Origin: CAWANF01 sp963783355
GTDB taxonomy: Bacteria > Bacteroidota > Rhodothermia > Balneolales > DATFMH01
Assembly (NCBI GenBank): GCA_963783355.1
Contig: CAWANF010000006.1
Coordinates: 330,830-394,829 of the forward strand
Length of the DNA: 64,000 nucleotides
Direction of reading: 5' to 3'
Shown here: positions 19,490 through 29,019 of the stretch, in pieces
Numbering within the stretch: position 1 is the stretch's first letter
Layout of the letters: each line of letters starts with the position of its first letter
Notes under the pieces: model-generated
Seen by the model: the letters and a program-made list of their open reading frames with translations, nothing else
What the model was told of the DNA's origin: nothing
Databases searched by the model: none
Translations under genes and position numbers: made by a program

Positions 19490-21121
19490 CTAATATTCGT
19501 CATTCTGATATATTTTTTCCCCCGCCAGCCAGGTTTGCAATACTTTGGTCTGCCAGATTTTTTCAATGGGATCTTCAAAAATATCCGTATCCACTATTAT
19601 AAAATCGGCCCATTTACCGGGTTCCAGAGTGCCAATAACATCCTCTTGAAATGCGGCATAAGCGGCATTCACCGTAAAAGCTTTAAACGCTTCAAATCGG
19701 GTCATCTTTTCGTCAGGGTACCAACCTCCTTCGGGATTACCATCCAGGTCCTGCCGGCTTACAGCAGCATATAAACCCAAAAAAGGGTTAGCTGATTCCA
19801 CCGGAAAATCCGAACCTCCCGCAATAATGGTACCTTGTTTCACAAACTGATGCCAGGCATAAGCTCCGGGCATTCGTTCTTTACCCAATCGGGATTCGGC
19901 CATATTCATGTCGCTTGTGGCATGCGTAGGTTGTACAGATGCAATAATGTTCAAATTTTTAAATCGTGGAATATCTTCTAAAGATACGATTTGCGCATGT
20001 TCAATACGATTTCTTAATGCTCTGATTGCCTGGTTCTTATCAACCCGCTCAAAAGCATCTAAAACCTGCCGGTTCGCACGATCCCCAATGGCATGAATAT
20101 TCACCTGGAATCCTTTTTTTGTTGCTTTCCTAATCGAATTTTTCAATTCCTCATCTGTATAGAAGAGTAACCCGTAGTTATCCGGTTCATCACTATATGG
20201 TTCTAACATAGCAGCTCCCCGGCTGCCGAGAGCGCCATCCGAGAATAATTTAACACTTCGAAGTGCCAGCAAATCTTTTCCATAGCTAGCAACAGGACCA
20301 TCAACTGAAAGCCTGTCAAAGTTTTCTCCGGTACCCAGTATCATGGCGTAAATCCTTGTGGTCATTAACCCCTGATCAACAAATGACTTATATAAGAGAT
20401 AATTAGAACCTATAATCCCGGGATCGTGAACACTTGTGAGTCCGAAAGATTTGAATATTTCTAATGCTTTTTCCAACGCTTCGGCATCTTTTTCTTCCGA
20501 ATATTCAGGAACCACACGATCAACAAGACTCATCCCTTCGTCGATAAGTATACCGGTTGGTTTACTATTTTCGAAACGCAATATCTTGCCACCATCAGGG
20601 TCAGGAGTATCCTGATCAATACCGGCCTTTTGAAGTGCCAAACTATTTGCCCAACCTGCATGACTGTCAACCCTTTTCAACCAAACCGGTTTATTTGGTA
20701 TGATAGAATCCAATTCTTTAGCTGAGGGTAAATTTGAGTTTTCCCAAAACGTATGATTCCAGCCCCGGCCCGTTATCCAGTCTTTTGCAGGATGTTCATT
20801 TTTATAGTTTTTTAAAACCTCAAGCACCTTATCCAGGGATTTAAGCCCCGATAAATCCACTTCCATTTTGGTGTAACCCAACCCGAGAACATGTCCATGC
20901 GCGTCTATCAATCCGGGCAACAACGTATTTCCATTTCCATTAATACGTGTAGCATTCGGGTATTGAGCAATTAACTCTTTGTCGCCCACATCAATTATGC
21001 GGCCATCTTCGTTAAATACCAGAACATGAAAAATGAACAGGGAATCATTTTTTACGGTATAACCCGTTACATTGTGGAATATTTTAAAATTTTTAGTTTC
21101 TTTCCGATAGGACATTATCAT
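19490..21121 (-). CDS. Amidohydrolase (YtcJ/COG1574 type)
   Basis: This 543-residue metal-dependent hydrolase of the amidohydrolase superfamily has the metal-ligand motif LLPGLIDAHGHVLG, later IHAIGDRANRQVLDAF and RIEHAQI, and the closing GGSDFPVES...NPFLGLYAAVSR. These are the marks of the YtcJ-like exoenzyme branch. No signal peptide is evident. The start is either the ATG at 21121 or the next Met two codons on. It lies 33 bases upstream of nadE and may be cotranscribed. The substrate is unknown. Confidence 0.88.
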   Translation of the reverse strand: MIMSYRKETKNFKIFHNVTGYTVKNDSLFIFHVLVFNEDGRIIDVGDKELIAQYPNATRINGNGNTLLPGLIDAHGHVLGLGYTKMEVDLSGLKSLDKVLEVLKNYKNEHPAKDWITGRGWNHTFWENSNLPSAKELDSIIPNKPVWLKRVDSHAGWANSLALQKAGIDQDTPDPDGGKILRFENSKPTGILIDEGMSLVDRVVPEYSEEKDAEALEKALEIFKSFGLTSVHDPGIIGSNYLLYKSFVDQGLMTTRIYAMILGTGENFDRLSVDGPVASYGKDLLALRSVKLFSDGALGSRGAAMLEPYSDEPDNYGLLFYTDEELKNSIRKATKKGFQVNIHAIGDRANRQVLDAFERVDKNQAIRALRNRIEHAQIVSLEDIPRFKNLNIIASVQPTHATSDMNMAESRLGKERMPGAYAWHQFVKQGTIIAGGSDFPVESANPFLGLYAAVSRQDLDGNPEGGWYPDEKMTRFEAFKAFTVNAAYAAFQEDVIGTLEPGKWADFIIVDTDIFEDPIEKIWQTKVLQTWLAGEKIYQNDEY

Positions 21122-21250
21122 TCCAATTGATAGCGCTATGACGTATAATATACTATGATTATATGATATTGAAGCTTCGTTTTATTGATTTAAATATCAA
21201 AAGTAAAAAGAAATTATATTTCATTTAACATATCACTTCATCACCTATTC

Positions 21251-21736
21251 ATGCAGGAGCTAGAAATTACAATTAATGAAATTGAAATCCAGCGATTTGA
21301 TCGGTATGGATTTGATTTGGTCCGTGATATAAACTATCAACTTTTTAAAGAGGATCGGATCATCAATCAATACACAAACCCGGATACAATTGTGCTTACT
21401 GCCAGTTACAATAATATCATTGTGGGTTTTAAAGTTGGATACGGCCGTTCAAAAAATGTTTTTTATTCGGCCAAGGGAGGCGTACTGCCAGAATATCGTC
21501 GTTTGGGTATAGCCAGAAAGCTATTAAATTCCATGATGATAGAAGCACATAAATTGGGTTATGAGTTATTCTGTTACGATACGTTTCCGAACAGGCATCG
21601 TGGGATGATCATCCTGGGATTGAACGAGGGTTTTACGGTTACTGATGCAAAATGGAATGATTTTTACCAGGATTTTCAAATTCACCTCGAAAAAAAGCTT
21701 GAATATTCATTTGATAAACCTAAAAATGAGGGTTAG
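21251..21736 (+). CDS. GNAT-family N-acetyltransferase
   Basis: This 161-residue protein carries the acetyl-CoA binding motif GVLPEYRRLGIARKLLNSMM at about residues 77-96 and the downstream helix EAHKLGYELFCYDTFPNRHRG. The fold assignment is clear, but the acceptor substrate cannot be inferred. It is convergent with the Nudix gene; the two stops are only five bases apart, so the transcripts probably read into each other. Confidence 0.87.
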   Translation: MQELEITINEIEIQRFDRYGFDLVRDINYQLFKEDRIINQYTNPDTIVLTASYNNIIVGFKVGYGRSKNVFYSAKGGVLPEYRRLGIARKLLNSMMIEAHKLGYELFCYDTFPNRHRGMIILGLNEGFTVTDAKWNDFYQDFQIHLEKKLEYSFDKPKNEG

Positions 21737-21741
21737 AACTG

Positions 21742-22227
21742 TCACCTGTTTTCCAAACCCGGTTTTATATACAAAGGGTTTTTCACACCGGTCAAATAAT
21801 CCTGAACAAACCGTTCTTTTATATAAACCGGGACAATATTCAGCGTATTAAATTCAGAAAAAGGAACATACCTGATATCCTGCAACAATTGATTGCCGTC
21901 TCCCAACTCGGGATCTTCACCTAAATGTATATCGTGGTTATCGGCTTCCACATCAAAATAAAACTCGACAGCATGCCAGGGCAGATTAATATACTCTGAA
22001 GTATAACGCAGATTGCCCACTCTCACATCCAGCCCTGTTTCTTCTTTCATTTCACGTATTAACGTATCTTCCATCGATTCTCCGAATTCAACACCACCTC
22101 CCGGAGGTATCCAGAAAGGTTCCGGCCGTGTTTTTGAATTTAGTTTGACCAGTAATAACGACCGGTCTTTCACTAATAAACCATTGACACGAACCCGAAC
22201 TCTTCCGGCAAAAGGCTGGTTTGACAT
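21742..22227 (-). CDS. Nudix hydrolase
   Basis: This 161-residue protein has a complete Nudix box matching GX5EX7REUXEEXGU (GGVEFGESMEDTLIREMKEE then TGL) at about residues 46-68. It should hydrolyse a nucleoside diphosphate linked to another group. It lies 14 bases downstream of pyrG on the same strand, so it is likely cotranscribed with CTP synthase. A role in nucleotide-pool cleansing is plausible, but the substrate is unknown. Confidence 0.9.
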   Translation of the reverse strand: MSNQPFAGRVRVRVNGLLVKDRSLLLVKLNSKTRPEPFWIPPGGGVEFGESMEDTLIREMKEETGLDVRVGNLRYTSEYINLPWHAVEFYFDVEADNHDIHLGEDPELGDGNQLLQDIRYVPFSEFNTLNIVPVYIKERFVQDYLTGVKNPLYIKPGLENR

Positions 22228-22241
22228 TCCTGTTTCAGAAG

Positions 22242-23891
22242 TTATAATACGACGTCTTTAGTTGGAATCTTTTCCGCCAGTTTTTGGTCACGGGCATAAT
22301 CGAGGCTGGCTTTCACAAAATCCACAAATAACGGCTGAGGACGATTTACGGTACTTCTCAGCTCGGGATGGAATTGAACACCGACAAACCAGGGATGATC
22401 AGGAATTTCAATGATCTCTACCAAATCGCGTTCCGGATTAAAACCGGTAAGGTTCATTCCCTCTTCAACTAATTTATAACGCAGAGTATTGTTCACTTCG
22501 TACCGGTGACGGTGCCGTTCCTGAATTTCCTTTTTCCCATAGGCTTTCAATGCCTTCGAACCTTCTTTGAGAACGCAATTATATAAACCGAGGCGCATGG
22601 TTCCGCCCATATCACTCAATTCTCTTTGATCGGGCATCAAATCAATGATAGGATACGGTGTGTTTTCATCAAATTCGGTACTGTTGGCATTATCCCATTT
22701 GCAGACATTACGTGCGAACTCAATGACAGCGCACTGCATACCAAGACAAATTCCCAGAAATGGAATTTTATTTTCCCGGGCATATCGCACAGCTTCAACT
22801 TTACCTTCGATACCACGGCCACCGAATCCGGGTGCAACAAGTATTCCGCACACACCAGATAGCTTCTCAGCGACATTTTGAGCTGTCAGTTCTTCAGATT
22901 GAACCCAGTTTATATCAACCTTGCAGTCATTTACAGCCCCGCCATGAATAAAAGCTTCAACGATGGATTTATAGGCGTCTCTGTGCTCTACATATTTGCC
23001 AACTAAAGCAATTTTGATTTTATGATGTGGCTTAAGAACCGCCTTTACAAACTTCTTCCAGTTTTCTAAATCGGGTTCTGCTGCTTTCAACTCCAGTTTT
23101 TCAATAACACGTCTGTCCAGGCCCTCTTCTTTCATCAAAAAAGGAACCTGGTAGATAGATTCGGCATCCTCAGAAGCGATAACATCCTCTATTTCCACAT
23201 TAGTGAACAGGGCAATTTTCTGACGTATAGTCTTGTCTAATGGAACTTCAGTTCTGCAAACGAGTATATCCGGCTGAAGTCCGAGTTCGTAAATCGTTTT
23301 AACCGAGTGTTGTGTCGGTTTGGTCTTTAATTCACCCGCCGCTTTCAAATAGGGAACCAGTGTCAAATGAATAGACAGCGTATTTTTACGTCCGACTTCA
23401 TATCGTATTTGACGCATAGCTTCAATGTAAGGCAAACCTTCAATGTCACCCACAGTACCGCCGATTTCTACAATGACAACATCATTCTTTCCGGAATTGC
23501 CAAGAGCCAGAACATGTGATTTAATTTCATCGGTAATATGAGGGATAACCTGAACCGTTTTTCCAAGATATGCTCCCTGCCGTTCTTTGGTGATGACATC
23601 GAAATAGATACGGCCTGTTGTCACGTTATTTTCCTGAGAGGTTGAAATATCGAGGAAACGTTCGTAATGCCCCAGATCCAGATCGGTTTCTGCTCCGTCA
23701 TCTGTCACAAAGACTTCGCCATGTTCATAGGGATTCATTGTACCCGGATCGACATTAATATATGGATCCAGTTTTTGAACCGTGACTTTGAGGCCTTGAG
23801 CTACAAGCAGTTTACCAAGCGATGCGCAAATAATTCCTTTTCCAAGTGAAGAAGTAACTCCTCCGGTTACGAAAATATATTTAGTAGCCAT
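22242..23891 (-). CDS. pyrG: CTP synthase
   Basis: This 549-residue enzyme aminates UTP to CTP with glutamine. The synthetase half begins YIFVTGGVTSSLGKGI and contains DPYINVDPGTMNP and the HSVKTIYELG segment. The C-terminal class I glutaminase half contains PFLGICLGMQCAVIEFARN with the nucleophilic Cys and ends with VQFHPEL (His/Glu of the triad). Full family length. The downstream Nudix gene is probably in the same transcript. Confidence 0.98.
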   Translation of the reverse strand: MATKYIFVTGGVTSSLGKGIICASLGKLLVAQGLKVTVQKLDPYINVDPGTMNPYEHGEVFVTDDGAETDLDLGHYERFLDISTSQENNVTTGRIYFDVITKERQGAYLGKTVQVIPHITDEIKSHVLALGNSGKNDVVIVEIGGTVGDIEGLPYIEAMRQIRYEVGRKNTLSIHLTLVPYLKAAGELKTKPTQHSVKTIYELGLQPDILVCRTEVPLDKTIRQKIALFTNVEIEDVIASEDAESIYQVPFLMKEEGLDRRVIEKLELKAAEPDLENWKKFVKAVLKPHHKIKIALVGKYVEHRDAYKSIVEAFIHGGAVNDCKVDINWVQSEELTAQNVAEKLSGVCGILVAPGFGGRGIEGKVEAVRYARENKIPFLGICLGMQCAVIEFARNVCKWDNANSTEFDENTPYPIIDLMPDQRELSDMGGTMRLGLYNCVLKEGSKALKAYGKKEIQERHRHRYEVNNTLRYKLVEEGMNLTGFNPERDLVEIIEIPDHPWFVGVQFHPELRSTVNRPQPLFVDFVKASLDYARDQKLAEKIPTKDVVL

Positions 23892-24025
23892 TGAATTTTT
23901 ATATCGGGTGAATGGATATTTAAAATAGGATTATTGTTAACACCTTTCAAACAATAGATGACATTATTCGCTATTTATTTAGCTAAAAAGGTATAAGATC
24001 AAGATTAAGGTCTTGAAATTACGGT

Positions 24026-24841
24026 TTAATCCCCCACCAGTACCTCATGTAAAATATCTGGTTTATTGGTGAAAATACCGTTAATGCCCCACCCAATCAA
24101 TTTATTCATCGTTGTTTTTGCATTGACGGTATAAACTAAAACGGGAATATGCTGTGAATGAAATTCTTTAATCCATTTTTTCCGAACACTGCTCTTCGAA
24201 CAATGAAATGAATTGGCCTTCAAGTCTTCCAACATTGTTACGGGATTAACCTTCTTTTTCCAGGAATTTTCAAAAAGCAGGCCCATGAAAATTTTCGGAT
24301 CTAACTTGCGGAGTGTTTTCAATGAATCAATATTAAAACTTGAGAAAACAACACTTGAAATCATATCGTATTTACGAACCAGATCCAGTGTTTTAGCTTC
24401 CGTTTCTCCGGGTTGTGATTTTGGATTGGCTTTTATCTCAATATTTAAATTGATGTTGTTTCGTGCAAACTCTAAAACTTCTTCGAGACGGGGTATTCTT
24501 TCCCCGGTAAATTCACGGGAAAACCAGGAACCGGCATCCAGTTGTTTTATATCGTCATATGTAAATTTGGCAATATTTCCCCTGCCATTGGTCGTTCGAT
24601 TGACGGTAAAATCATGGATGACCAAAGGGATTCCATCTTTCGTAAGCTGAACATCAAGCTCTAAAAGATCGGCATTCATCTTTGAAGCAGCGCGAAATGA
24701 GACCATGGTATTTTCCGGATAATAAGCACAGGCTCCGCGATGACCAATATTCAACACTCCTTTTAACGGTTTTCTGTAAAATTGCAGTTCCTGAAAGATG
24801 GGATCAGAGAGTTCTGGTTCGGCGTTTGGAACAGGGTACAT
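24026..24841 (-). CDS. Glycerophosphodiester phosphodiesterase
   Basis: This 271-residue GDPD/UgpQ-type enzyme releases glycerol 3-phosphate from phospholipid head groups. The active-site motif IGHRGACAYYPENT has H34 and R35. ELDVQLTKDGIPLVIHD supplies further metal ligands and the second catalytic His. There is no signal peptide, so it should act in the cytoplasm. Its ATG overlaps the stop of the upstream membrane-protein gene by one base (TAATG at 24843-24839), a sign of translational coupling. Confidence 0.92.
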   Translation of the reverse strand: MYPVPNAEPELSDPIFQELQFYRKPLKGVLNIGHRGACAYYPENTMVSFRAASKMNADLLELDVQLTKDGIPLVIHDFTVNRTTNGRGNIAKFTYDDIKQLDAGSWFSREFTGERIPRLEEVLEFARNNINLNIEIKANPKSQPGETEAKTLDLVRKYDMISSVVFSSFNIDSLKTLRKLDPKIFMGLLFENSWKKKVNPVTMLEDLKANSFHCSKSSVRKKWIKEFHSQHIPVLVYTVNAKTTMNKLIGWGINGIFTNKPDILHEVLVGD

Positions 24842-25155
24842 TATTTGTTTGTCTCTTTCAGATATTCCTTCACTCGTTTTATCTGTTTCCTTTGATATAC
24901 AAGTAAAAAAACATTCAAAATAAAAATCCCAAAAAGGATAAGATACATATACCCACTCAGCGTGCTGAGACCCCGGATATATGAATAAACAAAAAATATA
25001 GCAGCAATTATATTCGCAATCAGGAAGTAATATAATCTGCGATCCCTTTTATTTAATGCCAGCAATTTACCATCCAGATCGACGGCATCAGATTTGATAA
25101 ATAACTTTAAATACGATTCAAATCTGCTAATGTCTTCTTCATTGTACTCGCTCAT
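24841..25155 (-). CDS. Small membrane protein of unknown function
   Basis: This 104-residue protein has two membrane segments at about 41-62 (YYFLIANIIAAIFFVYSYI) and 70-88 (YMYLILFGIFILNVFLLVY), framed by charged N- and C-termini. I recognise no family. It is translationally coupled to the downstream GDPD gene (TAATG) and follows another small two-span membrane protein after 43 bases. The three genes look like one operon. The coupling supports it being a genuine gene. Confidence 0.7.
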   Translation of the reverse strand: MSEYNEEDISRFESYLKLFIKSDAVDLDGKLLALNKRDRRLYYFLIANIIAAIFFVYSYIRGLSTLSGYMYLILFGIFILNVFLLVYQRKQIKRVKEYLKETNK

Positions 25156-25198
25156 TGAAGGACTTTTAATAATTCAAAAATGGATTGGAATATTTCAT

Positions 25199-25552
25199 TC
25201 AATTTTGGGAATTTAGCGCTCTTTTAATGGATTCTTTAAACAAATCATCCATATCATCTTTTTTTTGCAACATTTCGTATAAAATAAAGACACCAAGCAT
25301 GGTAGTAGCACTTCCCAAAGTACATAACAAAAAGGACAACCAGGCTGATTTAATCTGTCCGATAATAGCAGCAAAAACGACAAAAAGACCTAAAACAACC
25401 TGTATAAATGCAGATAACAGAAGCATAGGATTTTTTTCCTTTAGCTTCCTGATACTCCTGCTTAAAGTTGATAATGGATAATAAAACCGACCTGGTTTGC
25501 TTATTTTTACAGGAACCGATTTTAACTTGTTATGTTTTGAATAAGACAGCAT
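25199..25552 (-). CDS. Small two-span membrane protein of unknown function
   Basis: This 117-residue protein has a basic N-terminus. Membrane segments lie at about 45-65 (LLSAFIQVVLGLFVVFAAII) and 70-91. A short acidic-basic tail follows (KKDDMDDLFKESIKRAL). The family is unrecognised. It is the first gene of the apparent operon with the 104-residue membrane protein and the GDPD, and it is divergent from rlmB. The first 30-40 residues could be spurious if translation starts later. Confidence 0.6.
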   Translation of the reverse strand: MLSYSKHNKLKSVPVKISKPGRFYYPLSTLSRSIRKLKEKNPMLLLSAFIQVVLGLFVVFAAIIGQIKSAWLSFLLCTLGSATTMLGVFILYEMLQKKDDMDDLFKESIKRALNSQN

Positions 25553-25637
25553 ATATATTAGATACTCAGATGAGACATATTTATCAAGCTATTATCCATC
25601 ACTTACCAAATATTTATTTAAAGACTACGATTAAATT

Positions 25638-26393
25638 ATGGAATCCGGCGATCAATACATATACGGAAAGCATCCCGTTGAAGATTTACTTCAAAGACAT
25701 CCCGAAAAAGTCAGTAAAATTTATATACGGGAAAACATCAAACCGGCATCCATATACAAGATTGAATCTCTTTCTTCTCAAAACAAAATTCCTGTTACCC
25801 ATGTTCCGGGGCGAAAACTTCAGGAATTAGTCGGTTCTGTAAATGATCAGGGCATTGTAGCTCAAATTAGCGCTGTAGGTTATATCGAGTTGGAAGACTG
25901 GCTGGACAATGGAATTGATACCAGCACAAATCCGGTAGTTCTTCTACTGGATGAAATTGAAGATCCCCATAATTTCGGAGCTATTTTGCGAACCTCAGCT
26001 GCTGCTAATGTCGATGCTGTAATCGTTCCGAAACACCGCCAGACACCTGTAAACGCCACCGTCTTCAAAACATCCGCCGGTACTGCCGGACTCGTTCCTA
26101 TTATACGTGTTACGAATTTGAATCAGACAATCATGAAACTGAAAGACTATGGTTTTTGGGTGACCGGCCTCGATCAACTGGCAACAAATACGTTATGGGA
26201 ACAGGACTTCGATATGCCGATTGCGGTTGTCGTAGGAAGCGAAGGCAAGGGAATCCGGGAAAAGACCTTAAAGCATTGTGATTTTACTGTACGAATTCCG
26301 ATGTCCAATGGGGTCGAGTCTCTGAATGCTTCGGTTAGCGTATCACTGCTTTGTTACGAAATAGCCCGAAAAAAAGCTTTGTCTAAATCGTGA
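25638..26393 (+). CDS. rlmB: 23S rRNA (guanosine-2'-O)-methyltransferase RlmB
   Basis: This 251-residue SpoU/TrmH-family (SPOUT) enzyme methylates a guanosine of the 23S rRNA peptidyl-transferase loop. An N-terminal substrate-binding domain starts IYGKHPVEDLL. The three SPOUT motifs are intact: DPHNFGAILRTSAA, VVGSEGKGI and IPMSNGVESLNASVS. It could also be a tRNA Gm18-type TrmH, but the N-terminal domain favours RlmB. It is convergent with namZ, with a four-base gap. Confidence 0.93.
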   Translation: MESGDQYIYGKHPVEDLLQRHPEKVSKIYIRENIKPASIYKIESLSSQNKIPVTHVPGRKLQELVGSVNDQGIVAQISAVGYIELEDWLDNGIDTSTNPVVLLLDEIEDPHNFGAILRTSAAANVDAVIVPKHRQTPVNATVFKTSAGTAGLVPIIRVTNLNQTIMKLKDYGFWVTGLDQLATNTLWEQDFDMPIAVVVGSEGKGIREKTLKHCDFTVRIPMSNGVESLNASVSVSLLCYEIARKKALSKS

Positions 26394-26397
26394 TTTC

Positions 26398-27666
26398 TTA
26401 ATGATACAACAGATATTTTCGCCGTTCTTTCCGAAATGCCCGATCTTCTTTTGCCCAAAAATGCACCGGGTTCACCTTTAAAGGGGCCAATAAAAAGGCA
26501 TCGATCCTTTTTGTTCCTGTTAAATCATACAGATAGGGAATGATATGATCCTTTTGCGAATGATTTAACAAGACTTTTAACAAATCGTGCCCGAAAGCCA
26601 CCGGATCAAATTGATGCATTTTCCCAACAGGAACGTAAATTTTTACCCCATGGCATAACTGGTTTTCATATTTGGGATGCAAAGATTTCCCGGGAATGCT
26701 GCGCGGTGTAAACTGTATGAGTTTAAGCTGAACCGGATACCCGGCCATTAAAGATTTAATATCATCCTTAGTCAGTTTCAGATAGGGCGACCCGATTATT
26801 AAAAAGGGATTATCTGTCCCTCTTCCCGCTGAAAACGTCGTGCCCTCAAACAGGCAGGTGCCAAGATACACAAATGCATTTTCAAAATGAGGTAAATTAG
26901 GTGAAGTCGGGTACCATCTAAGCTTCGTTTGCGGCCAAAGCATGCTTCGTTTCCAATTCACACATTTGATGACTCTTATTTTGGGTTCATGCTTCGTCTT
27001 TAACCAATGTTCGCCCACCATCATTTTAGCCAGTTCACCCATCGTCATTCCATAGGCCATCGGAATCGGATATTCTCCAACAAATGTTTTGTACTTTGGC
27101 TCTCTAATCCAGCCTCCGATATAATTTCCGCCAGCCGGGTCAGGACGATCCAGTATCCACAACGGAATATTTTGATCAGCGGCCGCTTCAATCACATAAC
27201 CCATCGTTGAAATGAACGTATAAAAACGAGCACCGACATCCTGCATGTCAAAAATGAGAAGATCCACATTCTTGAGCATTGCCGGTGTTGGTTTTCGCGT
27301 TTTACCATATAACGAATAGACCGGCAGTCCGGTTGCCTGATCAATGCCATTTGAAATATGTTCTCCTGCCCCGTGATTCCCTCTAAATCCGTGTTCAGGT
27401 GCAAATAAAGCTGTCACATGAACGCCACGGCTTAAAAGTGTATCCAGCATATGAACGCCATGGACACGGGAAGTCGGATTCATAACCAGTCCGACTCTTT
27501 TGCCTTTTAACTCCGGCAAATACTTTTGAAGAAGAACATCGGCACCGACTTTTACGGTGCCGAATTTTTTAAATTGAGATGGTTGAGCATAAATTTTCCC
27601 ACCTGTCGTTATCAGAGCTGTCAAGACTATAACAGAAAGAATTCTGTATTTCAGGCGGGACATCAT
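26398..27666 (-). CDS. Exo-beta-N-acetylmuramidase NamZ (DUF1343)
   Basis: This 422-residue protein has a signal peptide (MSRLKYRILSVIVLTALITTG..., cut near IYAQ). The DUF1343 core begins KRVGLVMNPTSRVHGVHMLD and contains FAPEHGFRG, YSLYGKTRKPT, LIFDMQDVGARFYTFISTM and FEGTTFSAGRGTDNPF. The family removes terminal MurNAc residues from peptidoglycan fragments (NamZ, GH171). It fits with the other wall-turnover genes in the window. Confidence 0.9.
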   Translation of the reverse strand: MMSRLKYRILSVIVLTALITTGGKIYAQPSQFKKFGTVKVGADVLLQKYLPELKGKRVGLVMNPTSRVHGVHMLDTLLSRGVHVTALFAPEHGFRGNHGAGEHISNGIDQATGLPVYSLYGKTRKPTPAMLKNVDLLIFDMQDVGARFYTFISTMGYVIEAAADQNIPLWILDRPDPAGGNYIGGWIREPKYKTFVGEYPIPMAYGMTMGELAKMMVGEHWLKTKHEPKIRVIKCVNWKRSMLWPQTKLRWYPTSPNLPHFENAFVYLGTCLFEGTTFSAGRGTDNPFLIIGSPYLKLTKDDIKSLMAGYPVQLKLIQFTPRSIPGKSLHPKYENQLCHGVKIYVPVGKMHQFDPVAFGHDLLKVLLNHSQKDHIIPYLYDLTGTKRIDAFLLAPLKVNPVHFWAKEDRAFRKERRKYLLYH

Positions 27667-27671
27667 GCTAC

Positions 27672-28103
27672 TTATGCTTTGTTAGCCACGATATCCGATT
27701 CCGGAAAGAAGTAAGCAGCTTCGATTTTTCCATTTTCTACGGAGTCGGAGCCATGAACAATATTTTCACCCATACTGTCTGCAAATTCGCGACGGATAGT
27801 TCCCTCAGCGGCCTCAGCAGGATTGGTAGCACCAATCAGTTTACGATAGTCGGCAACAGCATTTTCTTTCTCGAGAACTATCGGTACACAGGGGCCGCTG
27901 CTCATGAAGGTACACAATTCGTTATAAAACGGACGTTCTTTATGAACGGCATAAAAACCTCCGGCTGTATCCATCGTTAACCGGGTCATTTTCATTGCGA
28001 CAATTTTAAAACCTGCAGCCTGAATTCTCTTAATGACTTCGCCGATTAATTCTTTACGTACACAATCAGGCTTTAAAATTGCTAATGTTCTTTCTATTGC
28101 CAT
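27672..28103 (-). CDS. ndk: Nucleoside diphosphate kinase
   Basis: This 143-residue enzyme equilibrates nucleoside tri- and diphosphates through a phosphohistidine. It shows the family start ERTLAILKPDCV, the GATNPAEAAEGTIRREFA segment and catalytic His117 in NIVHGSDS. Length is normal. It lies five bases upstream of namZ on the same strand and could be cotranscribed, though the functions are unrelated. It is divergent from the sigma-factor gene across 280 AT-rich bases. Confidence 0.98.
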   Translation of the reverse strand: MAIERTLAILKPDCVRKELIGEVIKRIQAAGFKIVAMKMTRLTMDTAGGFYAVHKERPFYNELCTFMSSGPCVPIVLEKENAVADYRKLIGATNPAEAAEGTIRREFADSMGENIVHGSDSVENGKIEAAYFFPESDIVANKA

Positions 28104-28383
28104 TTGTTTCTCGTAATTATGGTTAATATGAATATGTTACTTTCGAGGTTCAAATATACAGCTATTACTACTTTATTTTACACAGCCCACTCAATTCTTT
28201 GTTATTCACAATAATAACATATACTTACAACTATTTTCGAGTAAAATTTCGTGATATTTTCCTACTTATTTTATAACCTGACAAAAATTCATTTTATCTT
28301 TTAAATACAATACGAAGAAGTTGATATTCGTGTAACGAGTATTCAATCTCATTTATAAAATGATTGCTCCGCATTAAGTATCC

Positions 28384-29019
28384 ATGTTCTTTATGCGGAA
28401 ACTTGATATGATTATCTACTTAATATTACTTGCTATACACAAAATTACCCGAACGGGAAGCGACAATGAAGCTGAGCTGATGGGTAAGATTGCCAACAGA
28501 GATATCCAGGCTCTGGAATCAATTTACGATTTGTATTCCGGCCTTGTTTTCAGCCTGATTCACTCAATTATCGACAATAAGGAAACGGCTGAGGACTTAC
28601 TGCAAGAGATATTCGTTCAAATCTGGGAAAAAGCACACCTCTTTGATGCTTCAAGAGGAAATGTTTGCCAATGGATTATCCGGATGACACGAAACCGTTC
28701 TATCGACACATTACGTTCACGTAATTACCAGGCCAATGCCGCATTTTTATCTCTGCCTGATGATGATCATATATTGCCTCATAAAGAGCAATCAAATCCC
28801 CTTGATGCAACGATTATGAAAGAACGTTCTGAACAAATCAGAAATGCACTGAATCGACTGTCAACAGAACAAAGGGAAGTGATTGAAAAAGCTTATTTTG
28901 GAGGATATAAACAATCTGAAATTGCGGAAATGCTGAATATCCCCATCGGAACGGTTAAAACCAGGATTCGGCTGGGACTCTTAAAGTTAGAATCGTCTCT
29001 CACGGAGGTTGTTTCATGA
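28384..29019 (+). CDS. ECF sigma factor (SigK-like)
   Basis: This 211-residue sigma-70-family regulator has region 2 at about residues 45-115 (DLYSGLVFSLIHSII, AEDLLQEIFVQIWEKA, WIIRMTRNRSIDTLRSR). Region 4 is at about 155-205 (LSTEQREVIEKAYFGGYKQSEIAEML, IPIGTVKTRIRLGL). The first 25 residues are unusually hydrophobic; the true start may be an internal Met (codon 4 or 9). It overlaps the anti-sigma gene by four bases (ATGA at 29016). This architecture matches the SigK-RskA class. Confidence 0.93.
   Translation: MFFMRKLDMIIYLILLAIHKITRTGSDNEAELMGKIANRDIQALESIYDLYSGLVFSLIHSIIDNKETAEDLLQEIFVQIWEKAHLFDASRGNVCQWIIRMTRNRSIDTLRSRNYQANAAFLSLPDDDHILPHKEQSNPLDATIMKERSEQIRNALNRLSTEQREVIEKAYFGGYKQSEIAEMLNIPIGTVKTRIRLGLLKLESSLTEVVS

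Noticed and set aside
28331..28345. Shared TGTAAC hexamer upstream of the SigK-like gene and near 62055 before the array as an ECF -35
   Set aside because: A single hexamer in AT-rich DNA, with no matching -10 at a consistent distance in the two places.
28104..28383. tRNA or small RNA gene in AT-rich gaps (also 17514-17785, 32433-32841, 35454-35801)
   Set aside because: I found no T-loop GTTCRANYC with a pairing acceptor stem and no CCA-ended cloverleaf; these gaps look like promoter regions.
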